Source: Neotamlana sargassicola (lineage in GTDB: Bacteria; Bacteroidota; Bacteroidia; Flavobacteriales; Flavobacteriaceae). Taken from it: a DNA stretch of 64,000 nucleotides. Of the stretch, positions 45,692 through 54,921 are shown piece after piece. Position numbers and translations under genes: made by a program. Within the stretch, counting starts at the first letter, position 1. Each line of letters opens with the position of its first letter. A model generated the notes under the pieces. That model had not been told where the DNA came from and did no database searches. It saw only the letters and a list, made by a program, of their open reading frames with translations. The stretch spans positions 310,001-374,000 of the forward strand of contig NZ_JAJAPX010000003.1 in NCBI RefSeq assembly GCF_020523965.1. Direction: 5' to 3'.

Positions 45692-46403
45692 TTAACTAAA
45701 TTTTCATTTTGACCTCATAAAATTTTGGTTCAAACAATAGGTGAGTGGAGCGACCATATTTTAGTGGTTTAGTTATAAATTTACTTGGTATTTCTTTGTT
45801 TTATACCATTTTATCTTGTAATCTTGGTTATTTACAATGTTTCCTAAGATATAGTGTAATGAACCGTTAATTGTTTACAAAGTTTTATGCAGTCTTGATT
45901 TTTTTGTTTCTTTTTTTTAGTAAGAAAAAAAGATAAATAAAGAACAGTTTCTATTTTACATAATATTAGAAGTGCCAATTGAAAGAATATTGCTAATGCA
46001 AGTGAGAATAAAGCAAGTGTACAGAAATTTTTAAGCTTTGATTTTATTAAACAATCGAGCGTTTGGTAGCGGCAATTTTACATAAAGGCAAATTATAGCT
46101 ACAAATGATTTCTTTTTAAGATATAATTCCAAATCCACGAGAATTGAATATTTCAAATTTTCTTGACCCAAGTACAGAATATCGTAAAGAATATATACAA
46201 TTTCTAGGATATTCTACATAATATAGAATTATAGGTTACAAATAGATATACCATTTATAAACTAAATAATAACTTTTGTAATATAATTTATATTATGTAA
46301 AATAGAAAATTTCAAATACCACTATTCCAGAATAAAAAAGAATTATAATTAATCTATATGTAAAACCATAAACTAAATGTAATTTTGTTTTAAAATTACA
46401 AAC
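45692..46403. other. 712-base AT-rich intergenic region
   Basis: Follows the defence-like operon. A 34-codon stretch (46120-46221) is open but has no start and reads like a coding fragment (NPRELNISNFLDPSTEYRK). A T-rich/A-rich inverted stretch lies near 45893-45945. I can support no complete gene, RNA or mobile element. The region may be the decayed edge of an insertion that brought in the operon. Confidence 0.4.
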
Positions 46404-46697
46404 ATGTTTTCATTTAAAAATATATTTCGTTTAGTGGCGTTTTTAGAAGGCGTTTCATACATTTTATTATTATTTATTGCTACACCAATAAAATACATAT
46501 CTGGAAATCCTGAATATGTAAAACTTTTAGGGATGCCTCATGGTATTTTATTTATGCTTTATGTGGTTTTTGCCATCATGCTTAAAAAAGATTATAACTG
46601 GACGAACAAACAATTATTTATTGTTCTTATTGCTTCCGTAATTCCTTTTGGTACGTTCTACATCGATTTTAAATACTTGAAAACAGTAACAAAATAA
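46404..46697 (+). CDS. DUF3817 membrane protein
   Basis: 97 residues with three hydrophobic segments. FRLVAFLEGVSYILLLFIATP, MPHGILFMLYVVFAI (conserved G-x-x-H-G-x-L) and ASVIPFGTFYIDFKYL are the DUF3817 signature blocks (YdzA-type). The function is unknown. The stop codon overlaps the mscS-like start (TAATG), so they are translationally coupled. Confidence 0.9.
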   Translation: MFSFKNIFRLVAFLEGVSYILLLFIATPIKYISGNPEYVKLLGMPHGILFMLYVVFAIMLKKDYNWTNKQLFIVLIASVIPFGTFYIDFKYLKTVTK

Positions 46698-47932
46698 TGA
46701 CTTCTTTCAGACATTTTTTTTACGATATTTTAGTAGCTAATGGCATTTCCGAGAATGCTGCTTCTTACCTAAATATGTTTATTTTACTATTGGTTTTAAT
46801 AGTTGTTGTTGCTATTACAGATTATGTTTTAAAACGTATTTTAATAGTATCGTTTAATAAATTTGCAACGCAGTCTAAAACCAATTTCGACGATTTACTT
46901 ATCACCAATAAAGTACCTAGAAATGTAGCGCATATTATTCCTTTAATAATAACAATACAATACTTTCCGGTGGTATTTTCAGATTTTCCAAATTTTGAAG
47001 CGCCTGTAGAAAAAGCTTTAAAAGTTTTTGGTATTGTTTTGGTTTTATGGATTGCGCGAAGCCTGTTAAACTCCATAAAAGATTATTTAAAAACCTTACC
47101 ACGTTTTAAAGACAAACCAATTGCAAGTTACATACAAGTATTCATGATTTTTGCTTGGTTAGCTGGAATTATGTCTGCTATTGCCATTGTAACTGGTATC
47201 CCGTTTTTACAATTTTTAACTGGTTTAGGTGCTATTTCGGCAGTTATTTTATTGGTTTTTAAAGATACTATTTTAGGTTTTGTAGCTAGTATTCAGGTTT
47301 CTATAAACGACATGGTTCGTATTGGCGACTGGATTACTTTTGAAAAATATGGTGCCGATGGTGATGTTATAGAAATTACACTGGCAACTGTAAAAGTGCA
47401 AAACTTCGATAAAACCATTACCACCATTCCTACCTATGCCCTAATTTCCGATTCGTTTAAAAACTGGCGAGGCATGACGAGCTCTGGTGGACGACGCATA
47501 AAACGCGCGCTCATTTTAAAACAAACTAGTATTAACTATTTAAACGATGCTGAAGTTGAAAGCTTAAAAAAAATACAGCTAATCACCGATTATTTGGTGC
47601 AGCGTCAAGACGATATTAATCAGTTTAATAGCTCTAAAAATATTGATAAATCGGTTTTAATTAACGGAAGAAATCTTACGAATTTAGGTGTTTTTAGGAA
47701 GTATGTTGATGCTTATTTAAATCAGCATTCTGCAATTAATAAAGATATGACCATTATGGTCCGCCAATTAGCACCAACTACTCAAGGTATTCCTTTAGAA
47801 ATTTACGCCTTTAGTTCAGATAAACGTTGGGCAAATTACGAATATATTATGGCCGATATTTTCGATCATTTAATAGCGGCACTACCCTATTTTAATTTAG
47901 AGGTTTTTGAGTTGCCTTCCAGTTTTAAATAA
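46697..47932 (+). CDS. MscS-family mechanosensitive channel (YbdG-like)
   Basis: 411 residues, close to the length of E. coli YbdG. Several membrane segments precede the pore helix and beta domain: LGAISAVILLVFKDTILGF, then IQVSINDMVRIGDWITFEKYGADGDV and VKVQNFDKTITTIPTYALIS. The insertion and long C-terminus are those of the YbdG/MscM subgroup. It would release solutes on hypo-osmotic shock. Followed by palindromic repeats. Confidence 0.9.
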   Translation: MTSFRHFFYDILVANGISENAASYLNMFILLLVLIVVVAITDYVLKRILIVSFNKFATQSKTNFDDLLITNKVPRNVAHIIPLIITIQYFPVVFSDFPNFEAPVEKALKVFGIVLVLWIARSLLNSIKDYLKTLPRFKDKPIASYIQVFMIFAWLAGIMSAIAIVTGIPFLQFLTGLGAISAVILLVFKDTILGFVASIQVSINDMVRIGDWITFEKYGADGDVIEITLATVKVQNFDKTITTIPTYALISDSFKNWRGMTSSGGRRIKRALILKQTSINYLNDAEVESLKKIQLITDYLVQRQDDINQFNSSKNIDKSVLINGRNLTNLGVFRKYVDAYLNQHSAINKDMTIMVRQLAPTTQGIPLEIYAFSSDKRWANYEYIMADIFDHLIAALPYFNLEVFELPSSFK

Positions 47933-47933
47933 T

Positions 47934-48315
47934 GTTCTCGATACAATTCCTCGTACCTCGTAATCACTCGAACTGACGTTATTTTAAGCTCAAAAGTTAT
48001 CAAAATCGTCACTTCGAGTGAATTTATGCAGCCAAAGCGAAGTAAATTAGTATCGAGAAGCATCTTTAGTTTTTATTTATTAATTAAATACGTTCTCGAT
48101 ACAATTCCTCGTACCTCGTAATCACTCGAACTGACGATACGTTAAGTTCAAAAGTTATCAAAATCGTCCATTCGAGTGAATTTACGCAGCCAAAGCGAAG
48201 TAAATTAGTATCGAGAAGCTTTTTTAGTTTTTTACTAATAGGTAAATACGTTCTCGATACAATTCCTCGTGCCTCAAAAGCACTCGAATTGACGTTACGC
48301 TAAATTTAAAAGTGA
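47934..48315. repeat. Tandem palindromic intergenic repeat, 158-bp period, 2.4 copies
   Basis: Two full 128-bp units (47934-48061, 48092-48219) and a partial third (from 48250) start exactly 158 bp apart. Each full unit begins with TTCTCGATAC and ends with its reverse complement GTATCGAGAA. An inner pair, CACTCGAACTGACG and CGTCACTTCGAGTG, is also nearly complementary (copy 2 has a small change). Each unit can therefore fold into a long hairpin. It resembles REP/BIME-type elements. No ORF is present. Confidence 0.85.
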
Positions 48316-48330
48316 TAAATCTATAAAATA

Positions 48331-48366
48331 AAAAGACTATCTAAAATTAAGTATAGATAGTCTTTT
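48331..48366. terminator. Bidirectional terminator
   Basis: AAAAGACTATCTA (48331-48343) and TAGATAGTCTTTT (48354-48366) form a perfect 13-bp stem. It serves the DUF2911 gene on the minus strand and may also end the MscS transcript. Confidence 0.85.
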
Positions 48367-48392
48367 ATATTACAATGCGATGAATATATTAT

Positions 48393-49241
48393 TTACTTAG
48401 CTCCCCACTCTTTTAAAGATTCCTCATTCATTTTTACATAATCGGCGTTTCCTGCTTTTTTAGCTCCTTCTAAAGATAGTTTAGCAGCTTCAATAGCTCC
48501 TTTTTTATCGCCGGCTTTAGCATAAATTAAAGCTTTACGTCTTAAAAACCAAAACGGTGTTTTGTCACCCGTTTTTTCAACAGCTTTATCTATCCATTCT
48601 TTAGCTTTACTAATATCTTTCCCTTCATTTAAATAATATTGCGCTGCTAATTGATAATCGTTAGCACTTGGGCCAGCCATAACGGCTTCAATACTTTTTT
48701 CTACAGCTGCATCGGTTGGAACTCCAAGATTCACAGAAACATAAGTTTTCTCCCAAAGAAACTCCAAAGTTGCACTACTATTGCGCAAACTATTTAAATC
48801 AATAGTAAACGTTTCTACATTAAATGGTATAGGATAAACTTTACCAGTAACCTTTAAAGCTACCTTATCGGCATCTAACTCTGCTGGCGCACCACCTGCA
48901 TTATATTCAGTATAAAAAATAATGTCCCAACTGTCTTTATTAGGTACAGACAAAATTGCATAAGTTCCAGCCTTTAATGGTTGTTCTGCAATAGTTACAT
49001 CTGTACTAAAAGTAATTTTAGTTCTAGCATTTGCACCTGTACGCCAAAGTTTCCCGTAAGGCACTACATTACCAAAAATACTTCTGTCTTTTACTCCTGG
49101 TCTAGAATATTCTATGGTTACATCTGTTAAACCTACTTTTTGCTCTAGTTTACTAAACGGACTAGGAGCCGGTGTTTTAATTTGTGCGTTGGTTCCAATA
49201 CTAAAGGCAATAGCAAGTAACGCTAGTAATAGTTTTTTCAT
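48393..49241 (-). CDS. Secreted DUF2911 protein with TPR-like C-terminus
   Basis: 282 residues. The signal peptide ends near IGTNAQ. Residues ~25-165 are DUF2911: VTIEYSRPGVKDRSIFG, LWRTGANARTKITFS and LKAGTYAILSVPNKDSWDII. The C-terminal third (LAAQYYLNEGKDISKAKEWI, LIYAKAGDKKGAIEAAKLSL) forms two or three TPR-like hairpins. Periplasmic or secreted; the function of the domain is unknown. Convergent with mscS across the palindromic repeats and divergent from the photolyase operon. Confidence 0.9.
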   Translation of the reverse strand: MKKLLLALLAIAFSIGTNAQIKTPAPSPFSKLEQKVGLTDVTIEYSRPGVKDRSIFGNVVPYGKLWRTGANARTKITFSTDVTIAEQPLKAGTYAILSVPNKDSWDIIFYTEYNAGGAPAELDADKVALKVTGKVYPIPFNVETFTIDLNSLRNSSATLEFLWEKTYVSVNLGVPTDAAVEKSIEAVMAGPSANDYQLAAQYYLNEGKDISKAKEWIDKAVEKTGDKTPFWFLRRKALIYAKAGDKKGAIEAAKLSLEGAKKAGNADYVKMNEESLKEWGAK

Positions 49242-49367
49242 TTTTTAGTTCAATTTTAATGTTAAAGTATCTTCCATAAAATTACACATACACAGGTTTG
49301 AAAATGTTAACAAAAGCCTAAAATATTGTTTCAATTACTCAATTTCATTCTTCATTAAACTAATTTT

Positions 49368-49409
49368 GTTTAACTTTTATGGTAATAAATTAAACAATTT
49401 GTATATTTG
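49368..49409 (+). promoter_or_regulatory. Regulated promoter of photolyase operon 1 (28-bp inverted repeat plus TATATTTG)
   Basis: GTTTAA-N16-TTAAAC (49368-49395), then six bases, then the -7 box TATATTTG (49402-49409). The 19 bases TAATTTTGTTTAACTTTTA at 49361-49379 are identical at 57972-57990 upstream of operon 2, with the same spacing to the -7 box. No TTG -33 element is present where the repeat lies, which suggests an activator or a strongly regulated promoter. Confidence 0.75.
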
Positions 49410-49424
49410 TATAAAATCAATGTT

Positions 49425-50084
49425 ATGGCAAAAAAGAAAACAATAAATAAAAATGATATCATATCACTTTACATGGATTATGTTTTAGAGCATAACGAAA
49501 ACCCTAAAACCATTTATGCTTTTTGTAAAGCCAATAGTTTTAATGAAAGTGATTTTTACAACTACTTTGCTTCATTTGAAGCGATTGAAAAAGGTGTTTT
49601 TGAAGCTTTTTACACTAATACAATAAATATTTTAGATAAAAGTGATGATTACAAAAATTTTGATGCAAGAAACAAACTATTAAGTTTCTATTTCACGTTT
49701 TTCGAAATATTAACTAGCAATCGCAGTTACGTAGTTTATGTTTTAAACGATTATAAGAATAAAATGAAAGGCTTAAAAAAGTTAATGCCTTTAAAAAAAC
49801 ATTTTACGCACTACATACAAAGTTTAAATATTGAAACTTTAGACTTCAAGCAGGAAAAGCTTGAAAAATTAAAAAACAAAACCTTAGAGGAATCTGCTTG
49901 GGTACAACTTATTTTAACCATAGAGTTTTGGTTAAACGATACTTCTTCAGCTTTTGAAAAAACAGATATTTTTATTGAAAAATCTGTTAACACTAGCTTT
50001 GATGTATTAAACGTTTCGCCCTTAAAAAGCGTAGTAGATTTTGGTAAATTCTTGTATAAAGAAAAATTTCAATTTAACAACTAA
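49425..50084 (+). CDS. TetR-like regulator at the head of the photolyase operon
   Basis: The frame can start at TTG 49407, but ATG 49425 (MAKKKTINKNDIIS) lies 16 bases after the -7 box and is preferred, giving 219 residues. The N-terminus is a TetR-type helix-turn-helix (IISLYMDYVLEHN, YAFCKANSFNESDFYNYF). The rest is helical, with a C-terminal region resembling the TetR_C domain of flavobacterial photolyase clusters. It is translated from the first operon and is the obvious candidate to bind the 28-bp inverted repeat before its own gene and before operon 2. The signal is unknown; light, porphyrin, fatty acid or singlet-oxygen products are possible. Confidence 0.75.
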   Translation: MAKKKTINKNDIISLYMDYVLEHNENPKTIYAFCKANSFNESDFYNYFASFEAIEKGVFEAFYTNTINILDKSDDYKNFDARNKLLSFYFTFFEILTSNRSYVVYVLNDYKNKMKGLKKLMPLKKHFTHYIQSLNIETLDFKQEKLEKLKNKTLEESAWVQLILTIEFWLNDTSSAFEKTDIFIEKSVNTSFDVLNVSPLKSVVDFGKFLYKEKFQFNN

Positions 50085-50090
50085 AGCCTT

Positions 50091-51401
50091 ATGAATACCA
50101 TAGATAAAATACCTACTTCAAAAATACAACGTGCCACAAAATTGGTTTCTACAGGAGCGAAAGTTGGCGTTAATTATTTAAAATATTACGGAGATAAAAT
50201 AGTGTCATCTGAAGCTGATGCTAAAGAGCGACTCAATAAAAATAATGCTTCAGATATTTATGATGGTTTAAAACAGTTAAAAGGTAGTGCTTTAAAAGTG
50301 GCACAAATGCTTAGCATGGAAAAAAGCATTTTACCACAGGCCTATGTTGAAAAATTTTCGTTATCACAATTTTCTGTACCACCATTATCGCCTCCTCTAG
50401 TTATAAAAACATTTAAAAAATATTTTGGCAAATCGCCAGACGAATTATACGATACTTTTAATGCAACTTCTGTAAACGCTGCTAGTATTGGCCAAGTGCA
50501 TACTGCAGTTAAAGATGGGAAAAAACTTGCTGTGAAAATTCAATATCCAGGAGTTGCAGAAAGTATTGCTACAGATTTGGCTATGGTTAAACCTATTGCC
50601 ATGAGCATGTTTAATATTAAAGGTAAAGATTCCGATAAATATTTTAAAGAAGTTGAAAACAAATTAGTTGAAGAAACTAATTACGTTCTTGAAATTAAAC
50701 AAAGTCAAGAAATGGCTTCTGCTTGTGCCAATATTCCGAACTTAAAATTCCCTGATTATTATCCAGAATTATCTACAGACCGTATAATTACAATGGACTA
50801 TATGGAGGGCGAACATTTATCTGAATTTACTGCCAAAAACACCAATAAAAATCTATCAAATACTATAGGGCAAGCTTTATGGGATTTTTACATGTTTCAA
50901 ATTCACAAGCTAAAAAAAGTACATGCCGATCCTCATCCTGGAAATTTTTTAATTTCAAAAAACGGAGAACTAATCGCTTTAGACTTTGGTTGTATTAAAC
51001 ATATTCCACTAGATTTTTATGTACCATATTTTGAACTAGCAAAAAAGGAAAACATTGAAAATAGAGCTCTTTTTCAAGAAAAACTTTACGAATTAGAAAT
51101 CATAAAACATGAAGATACTCTTGAAGAAAAACAGTTTTTCACAGCCATGTTTCATGAAATGCTAAGTTTATTTACACAACCTTTTCAAGTAGAAAATTTT
51201 GATTTTTCTGATGCTAATTTCTTTGGTAAAATAGCTGAATTAGGCGAAAAATACTCTAAAAACACCGAGTTGCGCAAAATGAATGGTAATCGAGGTTCAA
51301 AACACTTTATCTACATTAACCGTACATTTTTTGGACTGTATAATTTAATGTTCGATTTAAAAGCTGAAAACATTAAGATTAATAATTATTTGAGTTTGTA
51401 A
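50091..51401 (+). CDS. ABC1/AarF/UbiB-family kinase-like protein
   Basis: 436 residues. The kinase-like core has AASIGQVHTA (Ala-rich nucleotide loop), LAVKIQYPGV (Lys), ETNYVLEIKQ (Glu), HADPHPGNFLI (catalytic loop) and ALDFGCIKH (DFG). The UbiB-specific KxGQ motif reads LKVAQMLS, so Gly is replaced by Ala. Members act in isoprenoid-lipid (quinone) metabolism through an ATPase activity. Here, inside a photolyase operon, a role in quinone or carotenoid lipid handling under light stress is plausible but unproven. It lies six bases after the TetR-like gene. Confidence 0.88.
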   Translation: MNTIDKIPTSKIQRATKLVSTGAKVGVNYLKYYGDKIVSSEADAKERLNKNNASDIYDGLKQLKGSALKVAQMLSMEKSILPQAYVEKFSLSQFSVPPLSPPLVIKTFKKYFGKSPDELYDTFNATSVNAASIGQVHTAVKDGKKLAVKIQYPGVAESIATDLAMVKPIAMSMFNIKGKDSDKYFKEVENKLVEETNYVLEIKQSQEMASACANIPNLKFPDYYPELSTDRIITMDYMEGEHLSEFTAKNTNKNLSNTIGQALWDFYMFQIHKLKKVHADPHPGNFLISKNGELIALDFGCIKHIPLDFYVPYFELAKKENIENRALFQEKLYELEIIKHEDTLEEKQFFTAMFHEMLSLFTQPFQVENFDFSDANFFGKIAELGEKYSKNTELRKMNGNRGSKHFIYINRTFFGLYNLMFDLKAENIKINNYLSL

Positions 51402-52018
51402 TGATTCATTATAAAAAAACAGACATAGAAAAACTACCTCATATTTATAAAATAAACCTTATAAATAGTTGTTCTGGATATAAATCGGCTAATTTAATAG
51501 GCACAAAATCTTCAGAAAACATTAATAATGTTGCTGTATTTAGCTCTGTAACTCACTTAGGTTCTGCTCCTGCCCTTTTAGGTTTTTTTTTACGTCCAAC
51601 AACGGTTCCTAGAGACACCTACGCAAATATTAAAGAAACTGGGGTTTACACCATAAATCACATTTATAAAGATATTATAGAAGATGCACACCATACTTCT
51701 GCTAAATATGATGCATCGATTTCAGAATTCAATATAACTGCTTTACAACCTGAAGAAAAAAACAAGTTTCACGCGCCTTTTGTAAAAGGTTCACCTGTAC
51801 AAATAGGTTTGAAATTTGTTGAAGAATATCACATAAAAGCAAATGATACTTTACTTATAGTTGGTGAAATTATAGATTTATACATTAACAATAATTTACA
51901 AGAAATTGATGGCTTTGTAAACCTTAGCAACGGTGAAGTTGCAGCTATTAATGGTCTTGATGGTTACGCTGTTGCAGATAAAAACAAACGCTTTTCTTAC
52001 CAACGCCCTAAACACTAA
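51401..52018 (+). CDS. Flavin reductase-like FMN-binding protein
   Basis: 205 residues, overlapping the previous stop by one base. SGYKSANLIGTKSSENINNV and FFLRPTTVPRDTYANIKET followed by YTINHI are the FMN-binding split-barrel motifs of the flavin reductase domain. It could supply reduced flavin to the photolyases or reduce another substrate; flavobacterial photolyase clusters commonly carry this gene. Confidence 0.85.
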   Translation: MIHYKKTDIEKLPHIYKINLINSCSGYKSANLIGTKSSENINNVAVFSSVTHLGSAPALLGFFLRPTTVPRDTYANIKETGVYTINHIYKDIIEDAHHTSAKYDASISEFNITALQPEEKNKFHAPFVKGSPVQIGLKFVEEYHIKANDTLLIVGEIIDLYINNNLQEIDGFVNLSNGEVAAINGLDGYAVADKNKRFSYQRPKH

Positions 52019-52023
52019 TACTC

Positions 52024-53448
52024 ATGAAAATACTTGTTACTGGTGCAACGGGCTATATTGGCAAACGATTAATTCCTTTTTTAGTTAATAAAGGACACCA
52101 TGTAATTTGTGTTGTTAGAGATAAACTACGCGCAGAAAAGTATTTTTTTGAAGAAGATTTAATATCTGTTGTTGAAGCAGATTTTTTAAAACCTGAAACT
52201 TTAGCAAACATTCCTGAAGACATTGATGTGGCTTACTATTTAATACACTCTATGTCTAATTCTTCAAAAAATTTTCAATCTTTAGAAGAAAAATGTGCTG
52301 TTAATTTTAAAAACCGTTTAGAGCAAACAAATACAAAACAAGTTATTTATTTAAGCGGCATAACAAACGAAGAACAACTCTCTAAACATCTTTTATCAAG
52401 AAAGAATGTTGAAGAAATATTACAATCCGAAGTATATGCTTTAACCATTTTTAAAGCGGGAATAATTGTGGGCAGCGGTAGTTCGTCATTCGAAATTATT
52501 AGAGATTTAGTAGAAAAACTACCGTTTATGATTGCCCCAAAATGGTTAAATACTAAAACACAGCCTATTGCTGTACGCGATGTTTTAAATTTTCTGTTTA
52601 AAGCAGCTGGAAAACGTAGTTTATTTAATAAATCGTACGATATTTTTGGTCCCGAAATATTAACATACAAACAAATGTTACTTCAATTTGCAGAAGTTAG
52701 GCAGTTAAAAAGATATATTTTAACGGTCCCAGTTATGACTGCTAAATTATCATCATATTGGCTGTATTTTGTGACTTCAACATCTTACAAATTAGCCTCT
52801 TCGTTAGTGGATAGTATGGGTGTGCAAATTATTGGTAAACCCAGCGATATAAATAACTTAATGAATATTTCGCCAATAGCATATAAAGAAGCGGTAACAC
52901 TAGCTTTCGAAAAAATTGAACAAAACGGTATTATTTCCAGCTGGAAAGATTCTCTTGTAAGTAGCGGAAGGCTACGTAGTAATCTTCACAAATATGTTAA
53001 TGTGCCTAGTTATGGGTGTTTTAAAGACTTTAAAAAACGATCTATTAAAAACACAGAACAAACACTAAATAAAATTTGGAGTATTGGTGGCGAAAACGGT
53101 TGGTATTATGGTAATTTTTTATGGCGTATTCGAGGTTATATCGATAAGCTTTTTGGTGGCATTGGCTTAAGAAGAGGCCGAACAAATCCCAACCAATTGG
53201 ATGCAGGTGATGCGCTTGATTTTTGGCGTGTAATTTACGCAGATAAATCCAAACAAAAACTTTTACTATATGCCGAAATGCGACTACCAGGAGAGGCTTG
53301 GTTAGAGTTTAAAATTGAAAATAACATATTAAAACAAACAGCAACTTTTAGGCCTCGCGGCATTTGGGGCAGATTATACTGGTACAGCGTTTTACCATTT
53401 CATGGATTTATTTTTAATGGCATGATTAATAAACTCGCTAATGCCTAG
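52024..53448 (+). CDS. NAD(P)-binding SDR-like protein with DUF2867 domain
   Basis: 474 residues. The N-terminus has the Rossmann motif [18 protein letters not shown], then VAYYLIHSM and [11 protein letters not shown] (atypical extended SDR). Residues ~330-474 are DUF2867: [32 protein letters not shown] and [16 protein letters not shown]. The pair of domains is a common fusion; the substrate is unknown. The 3' end overlaps the small DUF2256 gene by eight bases. Confidence 0.9.
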   Translation: MKILVTGATGYIGKRLIPFLVNKGHHVICVVRDKLRAEKYFFEEDLISVVEADFLKPETLANIPEDIDVAYYLIHSMSNSSKNFQSLEEKCAVNFKNRLEQTNTKQVIYLSGITNEEQLSKHLLSRKNVEEILQSEVYALTIFKAGIIVGSGSSSFEIIRDLVEKLPFMIAPKWLNTKTQPIAVRDVLNFLFKAAGKRSLFNKSYDIFGPEILTYKQMLLQFAEVRQLKRYILTVPVMTAKLSSYWLYFVTSTSYKLASSLVDSMGVQIIGKPSDINNLMNISPIAYKEAVTLAFEKIEQNGIISSWKDSLVSSGRLRSNLHKYVNVPSYGCFKDFKKRSIKNTEQTLNKIWSIGGENGWYYGNFLWRIRGYIDKLFGGIGLRRGRTNPNQLDAGDALDFWRVIYADKSKQKLLLYAEMRLPGEAWLEFKIENNILKQTATFRPRGIWGRLYWYSVLPFHGFIFNGMINKLANA

Positions 53449-53590
53449 AAACATTAAAAAACAACACTTACCAACCAAAATTTGCCCAGTGTGTAAGTTG
53501 CCTTTTTCATGGCGTAAAAAATGGCAATTAAACTGGGAAAATATAAAATATTGCAGTGAAAAATGCAGAAAGAACAAAACACTAGCCTAA
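53441..53590 (+). CDS. DUF2256 small zinc-ribbon-like protein
   Basis: 49 residues. It has [19 protein letters not shown] and [11 protein letters not shown], i.e. two CxxC-type pairs (CPVC, and CSEKC with three intervening residues) that probably bind zinc, plus the conserved FSWRKKW of DUF2256. Members are regularly encoded next to cryptochrome/photolyase genes. It overlaps the SDR gene by eight bases and the Cry-DASH gene by 28, which shows tight coupling. Function unknown. Confidence 0.88.
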   Translation: MPRNIKKQHLPTKICPVCKLPFSWRKKWQLNWENIKYCSEKCRKNKTLA

Positions 53591-54873
53591 TTTGGTTTAC
53601 TAATAATTTAAGAACACACGATAACTCAACTTTAACCAAAGCCATAGCAAATAGCAACCAAGTTATGGGGTTATATTGCTTTAATCCTAATCACTTTAAA
53701 ACTGATGACTTTGGTTTTAAAAAAACTGAAAAATTTAGAGCTAAATTTCTAATTGAAACAATTACCGATTTAAAACAGAAACTTAGCCAATTAAATATTC
53801 CCCTTTTTGTTTACAACAAAAAACCAGAAGATATTATTCCTCAACTGGTTACTAAAAACAATATTAACAATATTTATTTACAGGATGAGTGGACGTATGA
53901 AGAAGTTGAAACCTTTAACAAAGTAAAAAGACAACTGCCAAAACATATAAAGTTTACAACAAGCTACAATCAGTTTTTATTCCACCCAGAAGATATACCG
54001 TTTACAATTAACCAACTGCCTAAAATATTTACTGAGTTTAGAAAAACTTGCGAAAAATCTGTTCGCGTAAGGCCAGAAATTATTACTCCAACTAATCAAG
54101 CGAAAAATTTGCTCATAAAAAACGAAACTATAGTTCCAACGCTGTCAGACTTAGGTTTCGAAGATTTTGAACAACACACAAATACTGCATTTCCCTTTAA
54201 AGGAGGAGAAACCGAAGCTTTAAACCGATTGCAAGACTATTTTTTCAATACCAAAAAATTAGGTTTTTATAAAAAAACGCGTAATGGTTTATTAGGAAAA
54301 GACTTTAGTTCTAAATTTTCTCCTTGGTTAGCAAATGGCAGTATTTCAGCAAAACATGTTTATTATAAAGTTAAACAATTCGAAAATTTATATTTTAAAA
54401 ACGATTCTACATATTGGTTAGTATTTGAATTAATTTGGCGAGATTATTTTAAGTACGTTTCCATGAAATTTGGAAATCAAATCTTCAAAATTGATGGCAT
54501 TCTAAACAATAAATACACTTGGATAAATAATCAAGAAGAAATAAACAACTGGATTAATGGTAAAACACCAGAACCATTTGTTAATGCCAACATGATTGAA
54601 CTTAAAAAAACCGGTTGGATGAGTAATCGTGGGCGCCAAAACGTAGCAAGTTATTTTGCAAAGTCTATGAACCTCGATTGGCGCATTGGCGCAGCGTATT
54701 TTGAAAGCCTTTTATTAGACTACGATGTGCACAGTAACTATGGTAACTGGATGTACGTTGCAGGTGTTGGCAACGACCCAAGAGACAGAAAATTTAACGT
54801 AAAACTTCAAGCAGAACGTTACGACAGCAACGGGAAATACCAACGTTTGTGGTTGCAAGACACTTTATTTTAA
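53563..54873 (+). CDS. Cryptochrome DASH
   Basis: 436 residues. The N-terminal photolyase domain begins [14 protein letters not shown] and contains [13 protein letters not shown] and [10 protein letters not shown], typical of DASH cryptochromes. The FAD domain has [28 protein letters not shown]-like blocks (starting at about residue 236), [37 protein letters not shown] and [21 protein letters not shown], the DASH subfamily signature. It repairs CPD in single-stranded or loop DNA and/or senses blue light. FAD plus an MTHF-type antenna is expected. Confidence 0.93.
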   Translation: MQKEQNTSLIWFTNNLRTHDNSTLTKAIANSNQVMGLYCFNPNHFKTDDFGFKKTEKFRAKFLIETITDLKQKLSQLNIPLFVYNKKPEDIIPQLVTKNNINNIYLQDEWTYEEVETFNKVKRQLPKHIKFTTSYNQFLFHPEDIPFTINQLPKIFTEFRKTCEKSVRVRPEIITPTNQAKNLLIKNETIVPTLSDLGFEDFEQHTNTAFPFKGGETEALNRLQDYFFNTKKLGFYKKTRNGLLGKDFSSKFSPWLANGSISAKHVYYKVKQFENLYFKNDSTYWLVFELIWRDYFKYVSMKFGNQIFKIDGILNNKYTWINNQEEINNWINGKTPEPFVNANMIELKKTGWMSNRGRQNVASYFAKSMNLDWRIGAAYFESLLLDYDVHSNYGNWMYVAGVGNDPRDRKFNVKLQAERYDSNGKYQRLWLQDTLF

Positions 54874-54921
54874 AACAACTTTATGTCAGTCTCAGCGTAG
54901 TCTAAGACAAAAAATGAATTC

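Noticed and set aside
47934-48315. CRISPR or rRNA-like structure in the palindromic region
   Set aside because: Units are 128 bp with inverted ends and 30-base links of simple AT sequence; no spacer diversity and no RNA-gene motifs.
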